From positions 1 to 40,115 of IMG/VR virus record IMGVR_UViG_3300042197_003284: a DNA stretch of 40,115 bases. One strand, 5' to 3'. Shown here piece by piece: positions 7,141 through 15,724 of this stretch (its first letter is position 1; each line of letters begins with the position of its first letter). The translations under genes were made by a program, and so were the position numbers. This DNA is from a virus. Below the pieces are notes generated by a model. It did no database searches, was not told the DNA's origin, and saw only the letters and a list, made by a program, of their open reading frames with translations.

Positions 7141-7698
7141 TCACCACGCCTTGCACGACCAGTAACGAGCCTTCCATTTTGGTCCAGGATTGTCGCAATT
7201 ATGACGAGCCCTAAAACTTCTACGTCTTTCTGGAATATTCTTTTTGATTTTCATATTAGGATCGCCAAAGTTTACTTTGACAACATTCCCTTTTTCATTT
7301 TTGACATAAACACTAAATTTCTTAGGACCATCCGGTGTTCTAAATGGCTTATTAAGTGTAACTTTTCTACCTTGATATTCTGAAGCTACTATATGAGAAA
7401 CATCATAGTCTTCTGTCTCTTCTCCAACATCAATATAATCCTCATTATTAGCAATAATAAGATTTAAACTGGTCAAATCTTCCGTCTCTCCACACTCTTC
7501 GCAATCAAAAGCGGTTATGAACCCTAATATTTCTAATACTTGATCGAATAATCCTGCTTTAGATTTTTTTGTTTGACCAAGACAAACTGCTATTCTTTGT
7601 TTATTATCGGGATAGTCCTTTTTCATAGTGTCGTTGCTCATACAACGAGATACAAATTTTTGACGATCCTCATTTTTTTCTGGCTGTGGGATTGGCAT
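7141..7698 (-). CDS. DUF6321-type phage protein (prohead-associated)
   Basis: A 185-residue protein. The N-terminus MPIPQPEKNEDRQKFVSRCM and the following DYPDNKQRIAVCLGQ form a motif common at the start of phage head-associated proteins. The C-terminal part (about 112-185) holds LNKPFRTPDGPKKFSVYVKN, FGDPNMKIKK, and RRRSFRARHNCDNPGPKWKARYWSCKAW-type residues, the DUF6321 signature with conserved Cys and Trp. In other phages this domain sits next to prohead protease or portal genes. The biochemical function is unknown. The gene ends 5 bases before the ferritin-like start, so they are likely co-transcribed. Confidence 0.75.
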   Translation of the reverse strand: MPIPQPEKNEDRQKFVSRCMSNDTMKKDYPDNKQRIAVCLGQTKKSKAGLFDQVLEILGFITAFDCEECGETEDLTSLNLIIANNEDYIDVGEETEDYDVSHIVASEYQGRKVTLNKPFRTPDGPKKFSVYVKNEKGNVVKVNFGDPNMKIKKNIPERRRSFRARHNCDNPGPKWKARYWSCKAW

Positions 7699-7713
7699 AA
7701 ATATTTCTCCTGA

Positions 7714-8781
7714 TTACTTTTGTATACACCCATACATAGCATTTGCAGAATTAATCCATGAATACTCTTTAGCCGTTTTTACTCCACCGGTATTAGTAGA
7801 TAGTCTATTGTTATAGCAATGTCTCATATAGTCAATTATTTGATTTTTTTCTGATTGGCCAATTTTAGCCCAATTACCTTGTCCAATAAAAGCCTTGCCA
7901 TCTATAGCCTTTTCTGTATTTTTTATATCTATCAAAAAGGCATTATCATGATTACAAAATTCAGTGTGTGAAGAATAATTTGTGGCAATAACAGGTTTGT
8001 TCATAGACATTGTTTCGAGAAGTTCCATATTCCAGCCTTCTGCACGAGAAGGATATAGTCCGCAATCAGAGTTAGCTATAATTTGAGCAACTTCTCTATG
8101 CGTATTTACTCCGCTATATAATTTAATTCTCGGTTTATTGTATAGATTCTTCCATGATTTAAGTTCATCGGCAGATGAATATGAATTAGTATGTTCTGAC
8201 GCTAAAATATGTAGCTCTACATCAGTTTCTGCTGGAAAAGCTTTTTCAAATAATTCTAATAGAATATCGTGTCCTTTTCTGATTTCCCATTTGCCTATAT
8301 TCAAAAATATGTATTTAGAATTATCTTTGGTAGAAACATAGTGATCTAAATCAAAAATATTTCTATCAACCCCCAAAGGAACAATATCTATGGGAGATTT
8401 TATACCATTATTTAATAAAATCTCTTTGGCCCATTGGCTAGTAACAAATATATGATCAGGAACAGATAGACTAGTTTTTTCTATTGATGATAAAGTATCT
8501 AGCTCAAAAAATGGCATTGCAAAATATTTGCCTCTTCCAAGGTGTTCTAGTAAATCAAATTGATGCCAGATTTTTACATATGGAGCATTAATATCACATT
8601 TTTGTCTATTTTGTATCAAGCTAGATAATAAATCATATTCTTGTTTAGAGGATACTGTTGGTCCTCCTATTGGAAAAAAGGAAATATCTATAGGTCTAAT
8701 GGATGCTAATGCCTTCAGAATATTTAGAGAAGCTATGCCATAACCAGTACTGTTGATAGGAGCAGCAAAATTAAGTTTCAT
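7714..8781 (-). CDS. GT4-type glycosyltransferase (GT-B fold)
   Basis: From the ATG at 8781, preceded by AGGA at 5 bases, the protein is 355 residues. An upstream ATG at 8853 would overlap guaC by 62 bases and lacks support. The N-terminal lobe opens MKLNFAAPINSTGYGIASLN. The middle has PDHIFVTSQWAKE and IDIVPLGVD. The C-terminal lobe has NIGKWEIRKGHDILLE, and PSRAEGWNMELLETMSMNKP carries the E-x7-E nucleotide-sugar motif of GT4/GT1 enzymes. It retains anomeric configuration in that family. It lies between a head-type gene and guaC, away from the main glycan block, but in the same direction. Confidence 0.9.
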   Translation of the reverse strand: MKLNFAAPINSTGYGIASLNILKALASIRPIDISFFPIGGPTVSSKQEYDLLSSLIQNRQKCDINAPYVKIWHQFDLLEHLGRGKYFAMPFFELDTLSSIEKTSLSVPDHIFVTSQWAKEILLNNGIKSPIDIVPLGVDRNIFDLDHYVSTKDNSKYIFLNIGKWEIRKGHDILLELFEKAFPAETDVELHILASEHTNSYSSADELKSWKNLYNKPRIKLYSGVNTHREVAQIIANSDCGLYPSRAEGWNMELLETMSMNKPVIATNYSSHTEFCNHDNAFLIDIKNTEKAIDGKAFIGQGNWAKIGQSEKNQIIDYMRHCYNNRLSTNTGGVKTAKEYSWINSANAMYGCIQK

Positions 8782-8791
8782 GTGTTTCCTT

Positions 8792-9892
8792 TTATAGTCC
8801 AAATGTAGGATTTCTATTAGAATGTATACTATTAACTTTACAAAACTGACCACATTTTGCCATATGTTTAATATGAGAAGCTCCGATATAACAACAACAT
8901 GATCTAATCCCTCCTAGAAGTTCTTGTACTACTTTGTCTATTGTTCCTTTGTAATTAACAGTAATTTTAGTTCCTTCACTAGCTCTATAATGTTTTATAT
9001 TGTCTTCATAAAGTTCTTGGGCATGATGGGTGCTCATTCCATAGTATGTAAATCTTCCTTTAGTTTTTTTACCAGATTGAATCTCAGTAGAATAAGATCC
9101 TCCTAACTCCCATTCTCCTTCACACGGATCGGTGCCAGCAAAATACCCTCCAAGCATAACAAAGTCACTACCAGCACACAATGCTTTACAAACATCTCCT
9201 GCCGTCTTGTGTCCTCCATCTGAACATATTAATCCTAGTTTTTTAGGACCATTTTGTAGACCATGGGCTATATAAGCATTATCTAAACAACAGGTCAACT
9301 GAGGCAAACCGCAACCAGTTAAAAAGCGTGTTGTACATGCTGACCCTCCTCCTATGCCACATTTTACTATATCCACACCACCATAAATTAATAGTTCTTG
9401 GGTGGATGAAGTATTAGTAACATTACCGGCTACTATAATAGATTCTGGAAAATGATCTCTGACTTTTTTGCAGTATTTTACAAACACGTCCATATGACCA
9501 TTAGGAACATCTATACATATATTTGGCTGTATGCCGGTTTGTTCTTTAAATTCTAGTAAATGATTCAGATCGCTCTTCTTGTACCCTATAGATACAAAAG
9601 TATAATCTATATTCTGAGGATATTTACTAAAATAGTCTTTGAGTTGTTCTATTGTATGATATTTATGTAGGCACGTAATAATTTTATATTTAGATAATTC
9701 TATTGCCATACCAAAAGAAGCAAAGCTCATATTGGCACACATAATAGGAACACCAGTCCAAACTCTAGTAGAGTGATAGAAGGTAAATGTTCGTTCTGTA
9801 ACTATTTCTGATCGACTAGACAAAGTTGATCTTTGAGGAACAATAAGAACATCGTCAAAGTCTAATGCTGTATCATTGATGATTGGTTGCAT
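8792..9892 (-). CDS. guaC: GMP reductase
   Basis: A 366-residue TIM-barrel enzyme of the IMPDH/GMPR family without CBS domains. LDFDDVLIVPQRS (10-22) opens the barrel. GIGGGSACTTR (179-189) holds the catalytic loop with Cys186, the same number as in E. coli GuaC. YGMSTHH and HYRASEGTKITVNYKG followed by LLGGIRSCCCYIGA match GuaC rather than IMPDH. The enzyme converts GMP to IMP with NADPH and releases ammonia, feeding purine interconversion. In a phage it could shift host GMP toward the adenine pools needed for an AT-rich genome. It ends 10 bases before the GT4 start. Confidence 0.93.
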   Translation of the reverse strand: MQPIINDTALDFDDVLIVPQRSTLSSRSEIVTERTFTFYHSTRVWTGVPIMCANMSFASFGMAIELSKYKIITCLHKYHTIEQLKDYFSKYPQNIDYTFVSIGYKKSDLNHLLEFKEQTGIQPNICIDVPNGHMDVFVKYCKKVRDHFPESIIVAGNVTNTSSTQELLIYGGVDIVKCGIGGGSACTTRFLTGCGLPQLTCCLDNAYIAHGLQNGPKKLGLICSDGGHKTAGDVCKALCAGSDFVMLGGYFAGTDPCEGEWELGGSYSTEIQSGKKTKGRFTYYGMSTHHAQELYEDNIKHYRASEGTKITVNYKGTIDKVVQELLGGIRSCCCYIGASHIKHMAKCGQFCKVNSIHSNRNPTFGL

Positions 9893-9899
9893 AATTTTC

Positions 9900-10103
9900 C
9901 TAAGTTTTCTTTAAAAATTCATCTGTATCAAAACATTTCCATTTAGTATGATCGTCAAAACCTGTTTCGCTTACGCAAATTTTTGGTCCTGTAATCATGC
10001 CTCTGCCTTTATAGTGTGTTAAGGCGGCTAAAATAGCTGATATCTCATCATTACAATCAATGATATATTTGATTTGACCAGATTTTACATAATATTTTGG
10101 CAT
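9900..10103 (-). CDS. Small phage protein, 67 aa
   Basis: Unknown function. The sequence MPKYYVKSGQIKYIIDCND, then ILAALTHYKG and GPKICVSETGFDD, reads like a small alpha/beta protein type seen in other T4-like phages. Those tend to share 'GPKICVSExGF'. It is compact, soluble and has two cysteines. It sits 7 bases before guaC in the same direction, so it is co-transcribed with it. Confidence 0.65.
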   Translation of the reverse strand: MPKYYVKSGQIKYIIDCNDEISAILAALTHYKGRGMITGPKICVSETGFDDHTKWKCFDTDEFLKKT

Positions 10104-10118
10104 GTAATTCGGGTACTA

Positions 10119-10649
10119 TCAGAGATTAAAAAATCTCCACCTATTATAGGTAGTAATATTTTCATCTTCATTAATATGCATTAGGTATTTTTTAATATCA
10201 TCCCAGTTTGAAAAAAACATTTCATGAGGAATTGCTCCAAATAACCAGTCGGGGGTTGCATCCTTACCTTGTTCAATATGAATTAAGATTGGTTTTTTCG
10301 ATCTATTAGCATCAAAAATTTCCTCATATGTACCGCACGGATGAACCTGTAGATCTAAATTAACAATTAAGAAATCGCTAATATCAACAAGTCTTAAGTC
10401 TACAGCCCTAATAGTTTTCATCATATGAGACAATTCGTCATATCTATGTTGTTTTTTTAACTTAGTTTTAATAACATGACTGTCTTGATCTTCCATACCA
10501 ATATCTGTTGGTTTGCTAATAGGATTAAAGACTGTTACTCCTAAGCTTTCTAAGAATGGAGTTATATTATCTCTCCATGTGGCGCCTCTATCGGCTACCC
10601 TATCCATTGCACCAGCTAGATACACTCTTTGATTTTTAAGTCTATTCAT
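10119..10649 (-). CDS. Nucleoside 2-deoxyribosyltransferase-like protein
   Basis: A 176-residue protein of the Rossmann-like NDT/DUF4406 superfamily. VYLAGAMDRVADRGATWRD (9-27) is the N-terminal substrate loop. VTVFNPISKP (38-47) is the second strand. DISDFLIVNLDLQVHPCGTY (89-108) with Glu109/Glu110 supplies the usual catalytic Glu of 'GTxxEI', followed by KKPILI. Known NDTs swap bases between deoxynucleosides; related phage enzymes may hydrolyse deoxynucleotides. With guaC nearby this suggests nucleotide salvage or modified-base precursor supply. Its start overlaps the stop of a 46-residue membrane peptide (TAATG). Confidence 0.8.
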   Translation of the reverse strand: MNRLKNQRVYLAGAMDRVADRGATWRDNITPFLESLGVTVFNPISKPTDIGMEDQDSHVIKTKLKKQHRYDELSHMMKTIRAVDLRLVDISDFLIVNLDLQVHPCGTYEEIFDANRSKKPILIHIEQGKDATPDWLFGAIPHEMFFSNWDDIKKYLMHINEDENITTYNRWRFFNL

Positions 10650-10789
10650 TAGTATTTATCACAAAATAAGAAAGAGAACAAATTTTTAGAATTATAATTC
10701 CGCTCTATATTAGAAGGAATCATACTAACCAATCCATGAATAATACCACAGATTAAAGATATCGCCAAAAACATTCCAAGAGATGACAT
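10649..10789 (-). CDS. 46-residue membrane micro-protein
   Basis: A short gene. The start ATG overlaps the GT2 stop (TAATG at 10787-10791), and its own TAA overlaps the next gene's ATG, again TAATG. Couplings at both ends argue strongly that it is translated. The peptide MSSLGMFLAISLICGIIHGL forms one membrane helix, followed by a polar segment and an aromatic end (NLFSFLFCDKY). It cannot be assigned; small single-pass phage peptides often act on host membrane proteins. Confidence 0.65.
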   Translation of the reverse strand: MSSLGMFLAISLICGIIHGLVSMIPSNIERNYNSKNLFSFLFCDKY

Positions 10790-11520
10790 TATTGATCCTG
10801 TTCAAGATATTTTAAATATTTTTGTCTCATTTGTTGAACCTCGGCAACCATTTCTAGTAGGTGCTTTGGATCCGTTGATCTTCCTGTTGGATTGTGATAA
10901 TACAGCCCAACCGGATGATTTACCATTTGTATTCTAGCACCTCCGACCGCACAACGCAACCATAAATCTCCATCGGATGCCGTTTTGTAAGACTCATCAA
11001 AATATCCAAATCTATCGTGTATACTCTTTTTCCACATTGGCATACAATGAGGACTATTATTAATTAGTAAATTTTTTAAGGAATGAGGTAGACACGGATA
11101 TATATGTTCATACGAGTTGTTCTCATAAGTTTCGTTAGGTATGGTGGATACATATGTTAATCCATATACCAGATCTAATGAAGGATCTCTCTCAAATGCT
11201 TTGTATAAAATTTCTGTACTATGTACATTTTTTCTATCATCTATATTCCAATTTCCTATAATAGGAGCAGAACATTTTTTTACAGCTATATTCCATGCCG
11301 CATATAATCCTGGATCAGATTCTAGTCTATAATACTTGATATTACTGTATTTTTGAGTCAGTGGTTCTATGGAGACTCTTTCATTTTCTGGAGATGCACA
11401 GTCTAAAAAAACAAACTCTATGTCTGAAAACATAGATTGTTTTAACATATTTTCAATATAACCATTCAAAAATTTTTGTCCTTTATATATAGAACAAAAT
11501 AAAGAGCATTTATAATTCAT
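10789..11520 (-). CDS. GT2-family glycosyltransferase
   Basis: A 243-residue GT-A enzyme. The N-terminal strand reads CSLFCSIYKGQKFLNGYIEN. IEFVFLDCASPENE and NIKYYRLESDPGLYAAWN are the typical GT2 core. The metal-binding acidic pair is in NWNIDDRKN (Asp94-Asp95). Residues SYKTASDGDLWLRC (about 180-193) form the acceptor-side motif equivalent to 'xxEDxdlwlR'. It should transfer a sugar from a nucleotide donor in the cytoplasm. It leads into the micro-protein and NDT-like genes by overlapping codons. Confidence 0.9.
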   Translation of the reverse strand: MNYKCSLFCSIYKGQKFLNGYIENMLKQSMFSDIEFVFLDCASPENERVSIEPLTQKYSNIKYYRLESDPGLYAAWNIAVKKCSAPIIGNWNIDDRKNVHSTEILYKAFERDPSLDLVYGLTYVSTIPNETYENNSYEHIYPCLPHSLKNLLINNSPHCMPMWKKSIHDRFGYFDESYKTASDGDLWLRCAVGGARIQMVNHPVGLYYHNPTGRSTDPKHLLEMVAEVQQMRQKYLKYLEQDQ

Positions 11521-11532
11521 ATATATTTTTCT

Positions 11533-12663
11533 TTATTCTAAGGTGATAGATGGATTGTATGCATTAATGATATTTATCATATAATCTACTTCTGATGAGG
11601 TTAAGAACGGATGCATAGGCAAACTGGTGGCGGTATTACAATAATTTATAGTATTAGTATTAGAATCATAGCTTGGTAAGTCTGTATACATTGGTGTTTT
11701 TTCTATCGGTATAGGATAATGTATACCATGTTCTATATTATTAAGCGTTAGATATTTCTGAAAGTGTTGTCTATTATAAGTTAATACAGGATAGACATGA
11801 TGTATTGGCAGGCAATAATTAGGAGTTAATGGCAATTGAATATTGGGGTTATTAATCTCTTTTTCTAGTCGGTTAACTATTTGTCTTCTTCGTTCATTCC
11901 ATTCTTCTAAATAATCTAATTTATGATTTAAAATAATAGCCTGTAAAGAATCAAGTCTATGATTATAGCCTTTAGTAATATGATGATATTTTTTAATAGC
12001 TCCTAAATTTCTAAGAGGTAATAATTTTTCATATAAATGTTGGTGTGGAGTAACAACAATGCCGCCATCTCCAGCCGCTCCTAAATTTTTTCCAGGATAT
12101 AGAGAAAATGCTGCAATATGGCCGAATGTGCCAGCATATCTGTCATATGCTTTTGCTCCGTGTGCCTGAGAAGCATCCTCTATGAGCCATGCATTGTATT
12201 GATTGCATAGATTTACAATTTTTTTCATATCGCAAGTGTATCCATATAAATGAACACATACTACAATAATTGTAGAATAGCAGCTAGAATATGTTTTTAA
12301 AATATTTTCAAGTTTATTAGTATCTAACTGATAGCATTCATCGCAGTCTACCAATAAGTAGTCGGCATCAGGAATAGCATTTTCAATACCAAAAATAGTA
12401 GCAATGTATGTATTTGCTGGAATTACAACAAGAGTCTTACCTTTAGGTTCTAGAGCCAATGCTGCCAATTTTAAAGCATCTGTACCATTTGAGACTCCAA
12501 CAGCATATGGTATGTCTAAAAAATTAGCAAATTTTTTTTCAAATTTTTCTACGTCTGTTCCTAAGATAAAATCAGAACGATAAAATAAATCATCTAAATC
12601 TAATATCGCCTTGTCTTTTATAAGTGTCCACTGTTGATACAGATTATTAAAGGATACTTTCAT
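11533..12663 (-). CDS. DegT/DnrJ/EryC1/StrS sugar aminotransferase
   Basis: A 376-residue PLP enzyme. GVSNGTDAL (56-64) binds the cofactor phosphate. PANTYIAT (82-89) is the substrate strand. IEDASQAHGA (161-170) supplies the Asp163/Gln166 ring contacts. FSLYPGKNLGAAGDGG (186-201) carries the Schiff-base lysine, Lys192. RNLGAIKKYHH follows. The family transaminates keto-sugars bound to nucleotides. It lies next to a Gfo/Idh/MocA oxidoreductase and a hexapeptide acyltransferase, the same trio used for 3-amino and 2,3-diamino sugars (Wlb/Wbp pathway) or Fdt-type sugars. It is separated by only 2 bases from the oxidoreductase. Confidence 0.93.
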   Translation of the reverse strand: MKVSFNNLYQQWTLIKDKAILDLDDLFYRSDFILGTDVEKFEKKFANFLDIPYAVGVSNGTDALKLAALALEPKGKTLVVIPANTYIATIFGIENAIPDADYLLVDCDECYQLDTNKLENILKTYSSCYSTIIVVCVHLYGYTCDMKKIVNLCNQYNAWLIEDASQAHGAKAYDRYAGTFGHIAAFSLYPGKNLGAAGDGGIVVTPHQHLYEKLLPLRNLGAIKKYHHITKGYNHRLDSLQAIILNHKLDYLEEWNERRRQIVNRLEKEINNPNIQLPLTPNYCLPIHHVYPVLTYNRQHFQKYLTLNNIEHGIHYPIPIEKTPMYTDLPSYDSNTNTINYCNTATSLPMHPFLTSSEVDYMINIINAYNPSITLE

Positions 12664-12665
12664 AA

Positions 12666-13532
12666 TTATTTATTTTTTTCTAATATTACTGTAATATCTA
12701 GTGTTTGTTTATAATTAGACACTGTATTATTTAAAAATTGTTTGACGGATATGGCTAGTGGTGGAGTTGTATCGAAAGAGATGTTGTTATTATTTAACAC
12801 GATTTCTTTACTCATATCATCCCATCTAATGATATCTGATCCACAGTCTATAATATAGGTTCTGTCTTTGATGGGGTAGTGCCAACTAGCATTAATTTGT
12901 ACGCTAGTATTATTATACTTTAATAGTCCTATACTACTGTCATTCATAGTACTAGTGATAGATCTTTTAAAATTAATCCATTTAACATAATTAGGAAACG
13001 AATCCAGTATATGGTTACATATAGAGACATCATGGGAGGCCAAGTCCCATTTAGCATCTGTGTCATATCTTACTGGACCAAGATTCATTCTATTGGCCAT
13101 AATACTACTAATTTGTAAATTACGTTCTTGAATTAATTCTTTAATTTTATTTACAGCAGGATTTAATGTAAATAGCCAATCTACAAATAAACAGCACTTA
13201 TTTTGTGAAGCTATACCAAATAGTTCTTGGACCTTAATAGGGTTAGTATCCAATGGTTTTTCACAAAATACATCTATGCCTTTAGTTAGAAAATACTGAC
13301 ATAGGCCATAGTGAGAAGAAACAGGCGTCACAATAAAAATTTTGTCACATATGAGCATCTCTTCATACGTAGATAGTATGTTGCACTGAGCGGTGATCGA
13401 ATTGTTCTCTATGGGTTTTTCATCATATATGTATATATTATTTATTCCAAAACTATTTAAAGTAGAGAGTAAAATCTTACCCCAATATCCAAAACCGATT
13501 AATCCAATTTTCATAGATTCATTGTATTTCAT
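12666..13532 (-). CDS. Gfo/Idh/MocA-family sugar oxidoreductase
   Basis: A 288-residue NAD(P)-dependent enzyme. [11 protein letters not shown] (9-19) is the dinucleotide-binding loop. [11 protein letters not shown] (66-75) and [10 protein letters not shown] (89-98) carry the conserved catalytic Lys of EKP. The C-terminal half includes [20 protein letters not shown], typical of nucleotide-sugar oxidoreductases such as WlbA. It probably oxidises the 3-position of a UDP- or dTDP-sugar, giving the keto form used by the adjacent aminotransferase. The start ATG overlaps the acyltransferase stop (ATGA). A second ATG six codons in is possible. Confidence 0.88.
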   Translation of the reverse strand: MKYNESMKIGLIGFGYWGKILLSTLNSFGINNIYIYDEKPIENNSITAQCNILSTYEEMLICDKIFIVTPVSSHYGLCQYFLTKGIDVFCEKPLDTNPIKVQELFGIASQNKCCLFVDWLFTLNPAVNKIKELIQERNLQISSIMANRMNLGPVRYDTDAKWDLASHDVSICNHILDSFPNYVKWINFKRSITSTMNDSSIGLLKYNNTSVQINASWHYPIKDRTYIIDCGSDIIRWDDMSKEIVLNNNNISFDTTPPLAISVKQFLNNTVSNYKQTLDITVILEKNK

Positions 13533-13957
13533 AGTGTGCGTATTATTCTGGCTGGATTTCCAGCTACTACAGAATTCTCTGGAACATCTTTGGTTACGAC
13601 AGATCCTGCTCCTATTATTGAGTTTTTACCAATAGTAACCGGCAATATTGTTGCGTTACTTCCTATCCTTACATTTGATTCAATAATGGTTGGTCTTTGA
13701 ATCCATTCATCTATAGAAGGAGAATCGAAAATATCATTTATAAACATCACGCCATGGCCAATAAATATGTTATCATGCAAAGTTACAGAGCTACATAAAA
13801 ACGAATGGCTGCTAATTTTGCAATTTTTACCAATAGTGACTTTGTTTTGTATTTCAACAAAAGGACCAACAAATGTATTATCTCCAATTAAACAACCGTA
13901 AATATTTACTGGTTCTATTATTTTAACTGATGCCGCGATATCTGATTCTTTAATCAT
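13529..13957 (-). CDS. Left-handed beta-helix sugar N-acyltransferase
   Basis: A 142-residue protein built of hexapeptide repeats, for example [18 protein letters not shown] and [14 protein letters not shown], ending with [20 protein letters not shown] and PARIIRTL. This is the WbbJ/WlbB/FdtC type. The active form is usually a trimer with acetyl-CoA bound between coils; the usual active-site His is probably in [10 protein letters not shown]. The gene opens the three-gene amino-sugar cassette. It most likely acetylates the amino group installed by the DegT enzyme. It overlaps the oxidoreductase by 4 bases. Confidence 0.9.
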   Translation of the reverse strand: MIKESDIAASVKIIEPVNIYGCLIGDNTFVGPFVEIQNKVTIGKNCKISSHSFLCSSVTLHDNIFIGHGVMFINDIFDSPSIDEWIQRPTIIESNVRIGSNATILPVTIGKNSIIGAGSVVTKDVPENSVVAGNPARIIRTL

Positions 13958-13958
13958 T

Positions 13959-14747
13959 TTATGATATTTGTTTTCTAATTAAATCTAACCAAGTATTTAT
14001 ATCAAGCCAAAGATTATATTTTTGTGCTTCTATAAATAATTTATCTATTTTAGGTAATAATTCTTGATTTCGTAATTCGTTCTCATGTTCTAATAGTAAA
14101 ACCGGAAATAGTCTATGTAAATATTTGTATTGTATCGGATTAAATGTTATTGGCACACGTTTAAGATAAAGCGTCTCATATATTCTATGATTATCTCCTG
14201 GGCCGTTTCCTTGGGGGCATACAACTGCTTTGTGTTCTAGAATATCAGTAATAAATTTATAATAATTTGAACTAGGATCCTGCCATGTAATATGATTTGT
14301 TTCTTGACAAATATTTTTAATAAAAAATCTATGATTAGGATTAGTGCTAACATTAAAATTAGCATAAATAGATTTAGTAGGGTTATGGTTAATATTTTGT
14401 GATTCAATAATGGTGGTGGGTTTTTCTATAGCGTGAGGCCATACGAAACCGTGTCCATCAACTTTACACGGTAATGTATTTTCTAGTCCCAGAGGTATAG
14501 ATTTTAATTTTGGACTATCTGATAGTCTATTTTGACAAAACCATATTTTAATATTCTTAGGTGCTAGTTTTACTATGTCATCTGTGATACAGTAGTCGCT
14601 ATTGCCTGTAATAAAGACAATCTTTTTATCTATATTTTTTATTTGTTGAAAAGCATCAAGAATATAGTCTGTTTTGCAAAAAAAGATATTTGCATTATCG
14701 TGTAAATAAGAGAATTTATTTATCTCTAAAAAATCAATACGATTCAT
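13959..14747 (-). CDS. Exostosin-like (GT47-type) glycosyltransferase
   Basis: A 262-residue protein. The best marker is the C-terminal segment [20 protein letters not shown], followed by [10 protein letters not shown] (about 172-202). It matches the nucleotide-sugar-binding part of exostosin-type GT-B enzymes ('CPxGxGxDxxRxxExLxxGxiPV'). IPLGLENTL and [15 protein letters not shown] precede it. The protein is shorter than two-lobe GT-B enzymes. It is therefore probably a glycosyltransferase, with donor unknown. It overlaps the DUF6165 gene by 14 bases. Confidence 0.7.
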   Translation of the reverse strand: MNRIDFLEINKFSYLHDNANIFFCKTDYILDAFQQIKNIDKKIVFITGNSDYCITDDIVKLAPKNIKIWFCQNRLSDSPKLKSIPLGLENTLPCKVDGHGFVWPHAIEKPTTIIESQNINHNPTKSIYANFNVSTNPNHRFFIKNICQETNHITWQDPSSNYYKFITDILEHKAVVCPQGNGPGDNHRIYETLYLKRVPITFNPIQYKYLHRLFPVLLLEHENELRNQELLPKIDKLFIEAQKYNLWLDINTWLDLIRKQIS

Positions 14748-15120
14748 ATGATTTTTCTTCTGTTAGTTCTGATCCAGAAAAGATATTTATTTGTTTTTTT
14801 ATGAATGCTCTTTCATCATTAAAAATATAAACAGATCTGGCTAAATTAATGAATACATCATCAAATAATTGCTGTTTTTCTTTTACTCTAATACTGTCTT
14901 CGATGTCCCATAATTTAGTATTAATATTAATTAAATCAGTATATAACTTTTGAAGATATTCGCTATCTTTAACAATTAAATTAAAAATAGGGCGCAATAT
15001 GTCTAATTCTTTAGAGATATTTTGAATTTGCAAAACATTATTTATTTTTGTAGACTTAATAGTTAAAATAGAAAATTTATCTAATATTTCAGCATTAGAT
15101 ACTAATATTTGATATGCCAT
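14734..15120 (-). CDS. DUF6165-family protein
   Basis: From the ATG at 15120 (MAYQILVSNAEILDKFSIL) the protein is 128 residues. An upstream ATG at 15168 would add 16 residues unlike the family. NAEILDKFSILTIKSTKI, the central LWDIEDSIR and the end VYIFNDERAFIKKQIN then SELTEEKSY match DUF6165, which is frequent in LPS and capsule clusters. The fold is a helical bundle and the function is unknown. It overlaps the methyltransferase-like gene by 26 bases, so translation is likely coupled. Confidence 0.75.
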   Translation of the reverse strand: MAYQILVSNAEILDKFSILTIKSTKINNVLQIQNISKELDILRPIFNLIVKDSEYLQKLYTDLININTKLWDIEDSIRVKEKQQLFDDVFINLARSVYIFNDERAFIKKQINIFSGSELTEEKSYESY

Positions 15121-15724
15121 AGTCTGTATTTTCAATAAACATAAAACCGTTTCTATCATCAGAATCAACTAGGATTTTATAGCTAGAAGCAGATAAAATC
15201 TCTTGTCTAATTAATCTACATTTCATTGTTTGTGTATCATCTAGTGCTATGAAGCGAGATCTATCTTTTAGTAGACACCATTCGTGGTATGTTGAAAATT
15301 CTCCTCCGTCTAATAGTAGGAAATCTATAGAATCCGGCAACATTCTCAATATATTCGGACACGTTTGTAGATCATATATATCATTATATAGCCATATAAT
15401 ATGTTCTAAGCTTTGTATAGGATTTTTTTTAATATAATTATCTAGATCTCTAAGAGTAATTATAGATCCATGAATTAATTCTACATAATTTTTATATGGT
15501 GCTAAATTAGATTTAGCTATATCAAAAAATTCTTTATTTGTCTCTAAACTCATAAATTTACAATTAATATAATTATGTTTAATAATATTATCTATGATAA
15601 CTTTAGTAGAACCTAAACCCTTCCATGTTCCTATCTCTACAATATTTTTAAGTATATGATTTTGAAAAATATTTTCTATATGACTAGCAAAAGAAGATCC
15701 TGCTAATATTTGACCATTAATCAT
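15095..15724 (-). CDS. Class I SAM-dependent methyltransferase-like protein
   Basis: A 209-residue Rossmann protein. IVEIGTWKGLGST (28-40) is the SAM-binding motif I. FMSLETNKEFFDIAKSNL (about 57-74) is motif II with the acidic residue. DFLLLDGGEFSTYHEW (about 133-148) corresponds to motif IV. It resembles Methyltransf_24 proteins found beside glycan genes and may methylate a sugar. The substrate is unknown. It overlaps both neighbours (8 and 26 bases). Confidence 0.75.
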   Translation of the reverse strand: MINGQILAGSSFASHIENIFQNHILKNIVEIGTWKGLGSTKVIIDNIIKHNYINCKFMSLETNKEFFDIAKSNLAPYKNYVELIHGSIITLRDLDNYIKKNPIQSLEHIIWLYNDIYDLQTCPNILRMLPDSIDFLLLDGGEFSTYHEWCLLKDRSRFIALDDTQTMKCRLIRQEILSASSYKILVDSDDRNGFMFIENTDYGISNISI

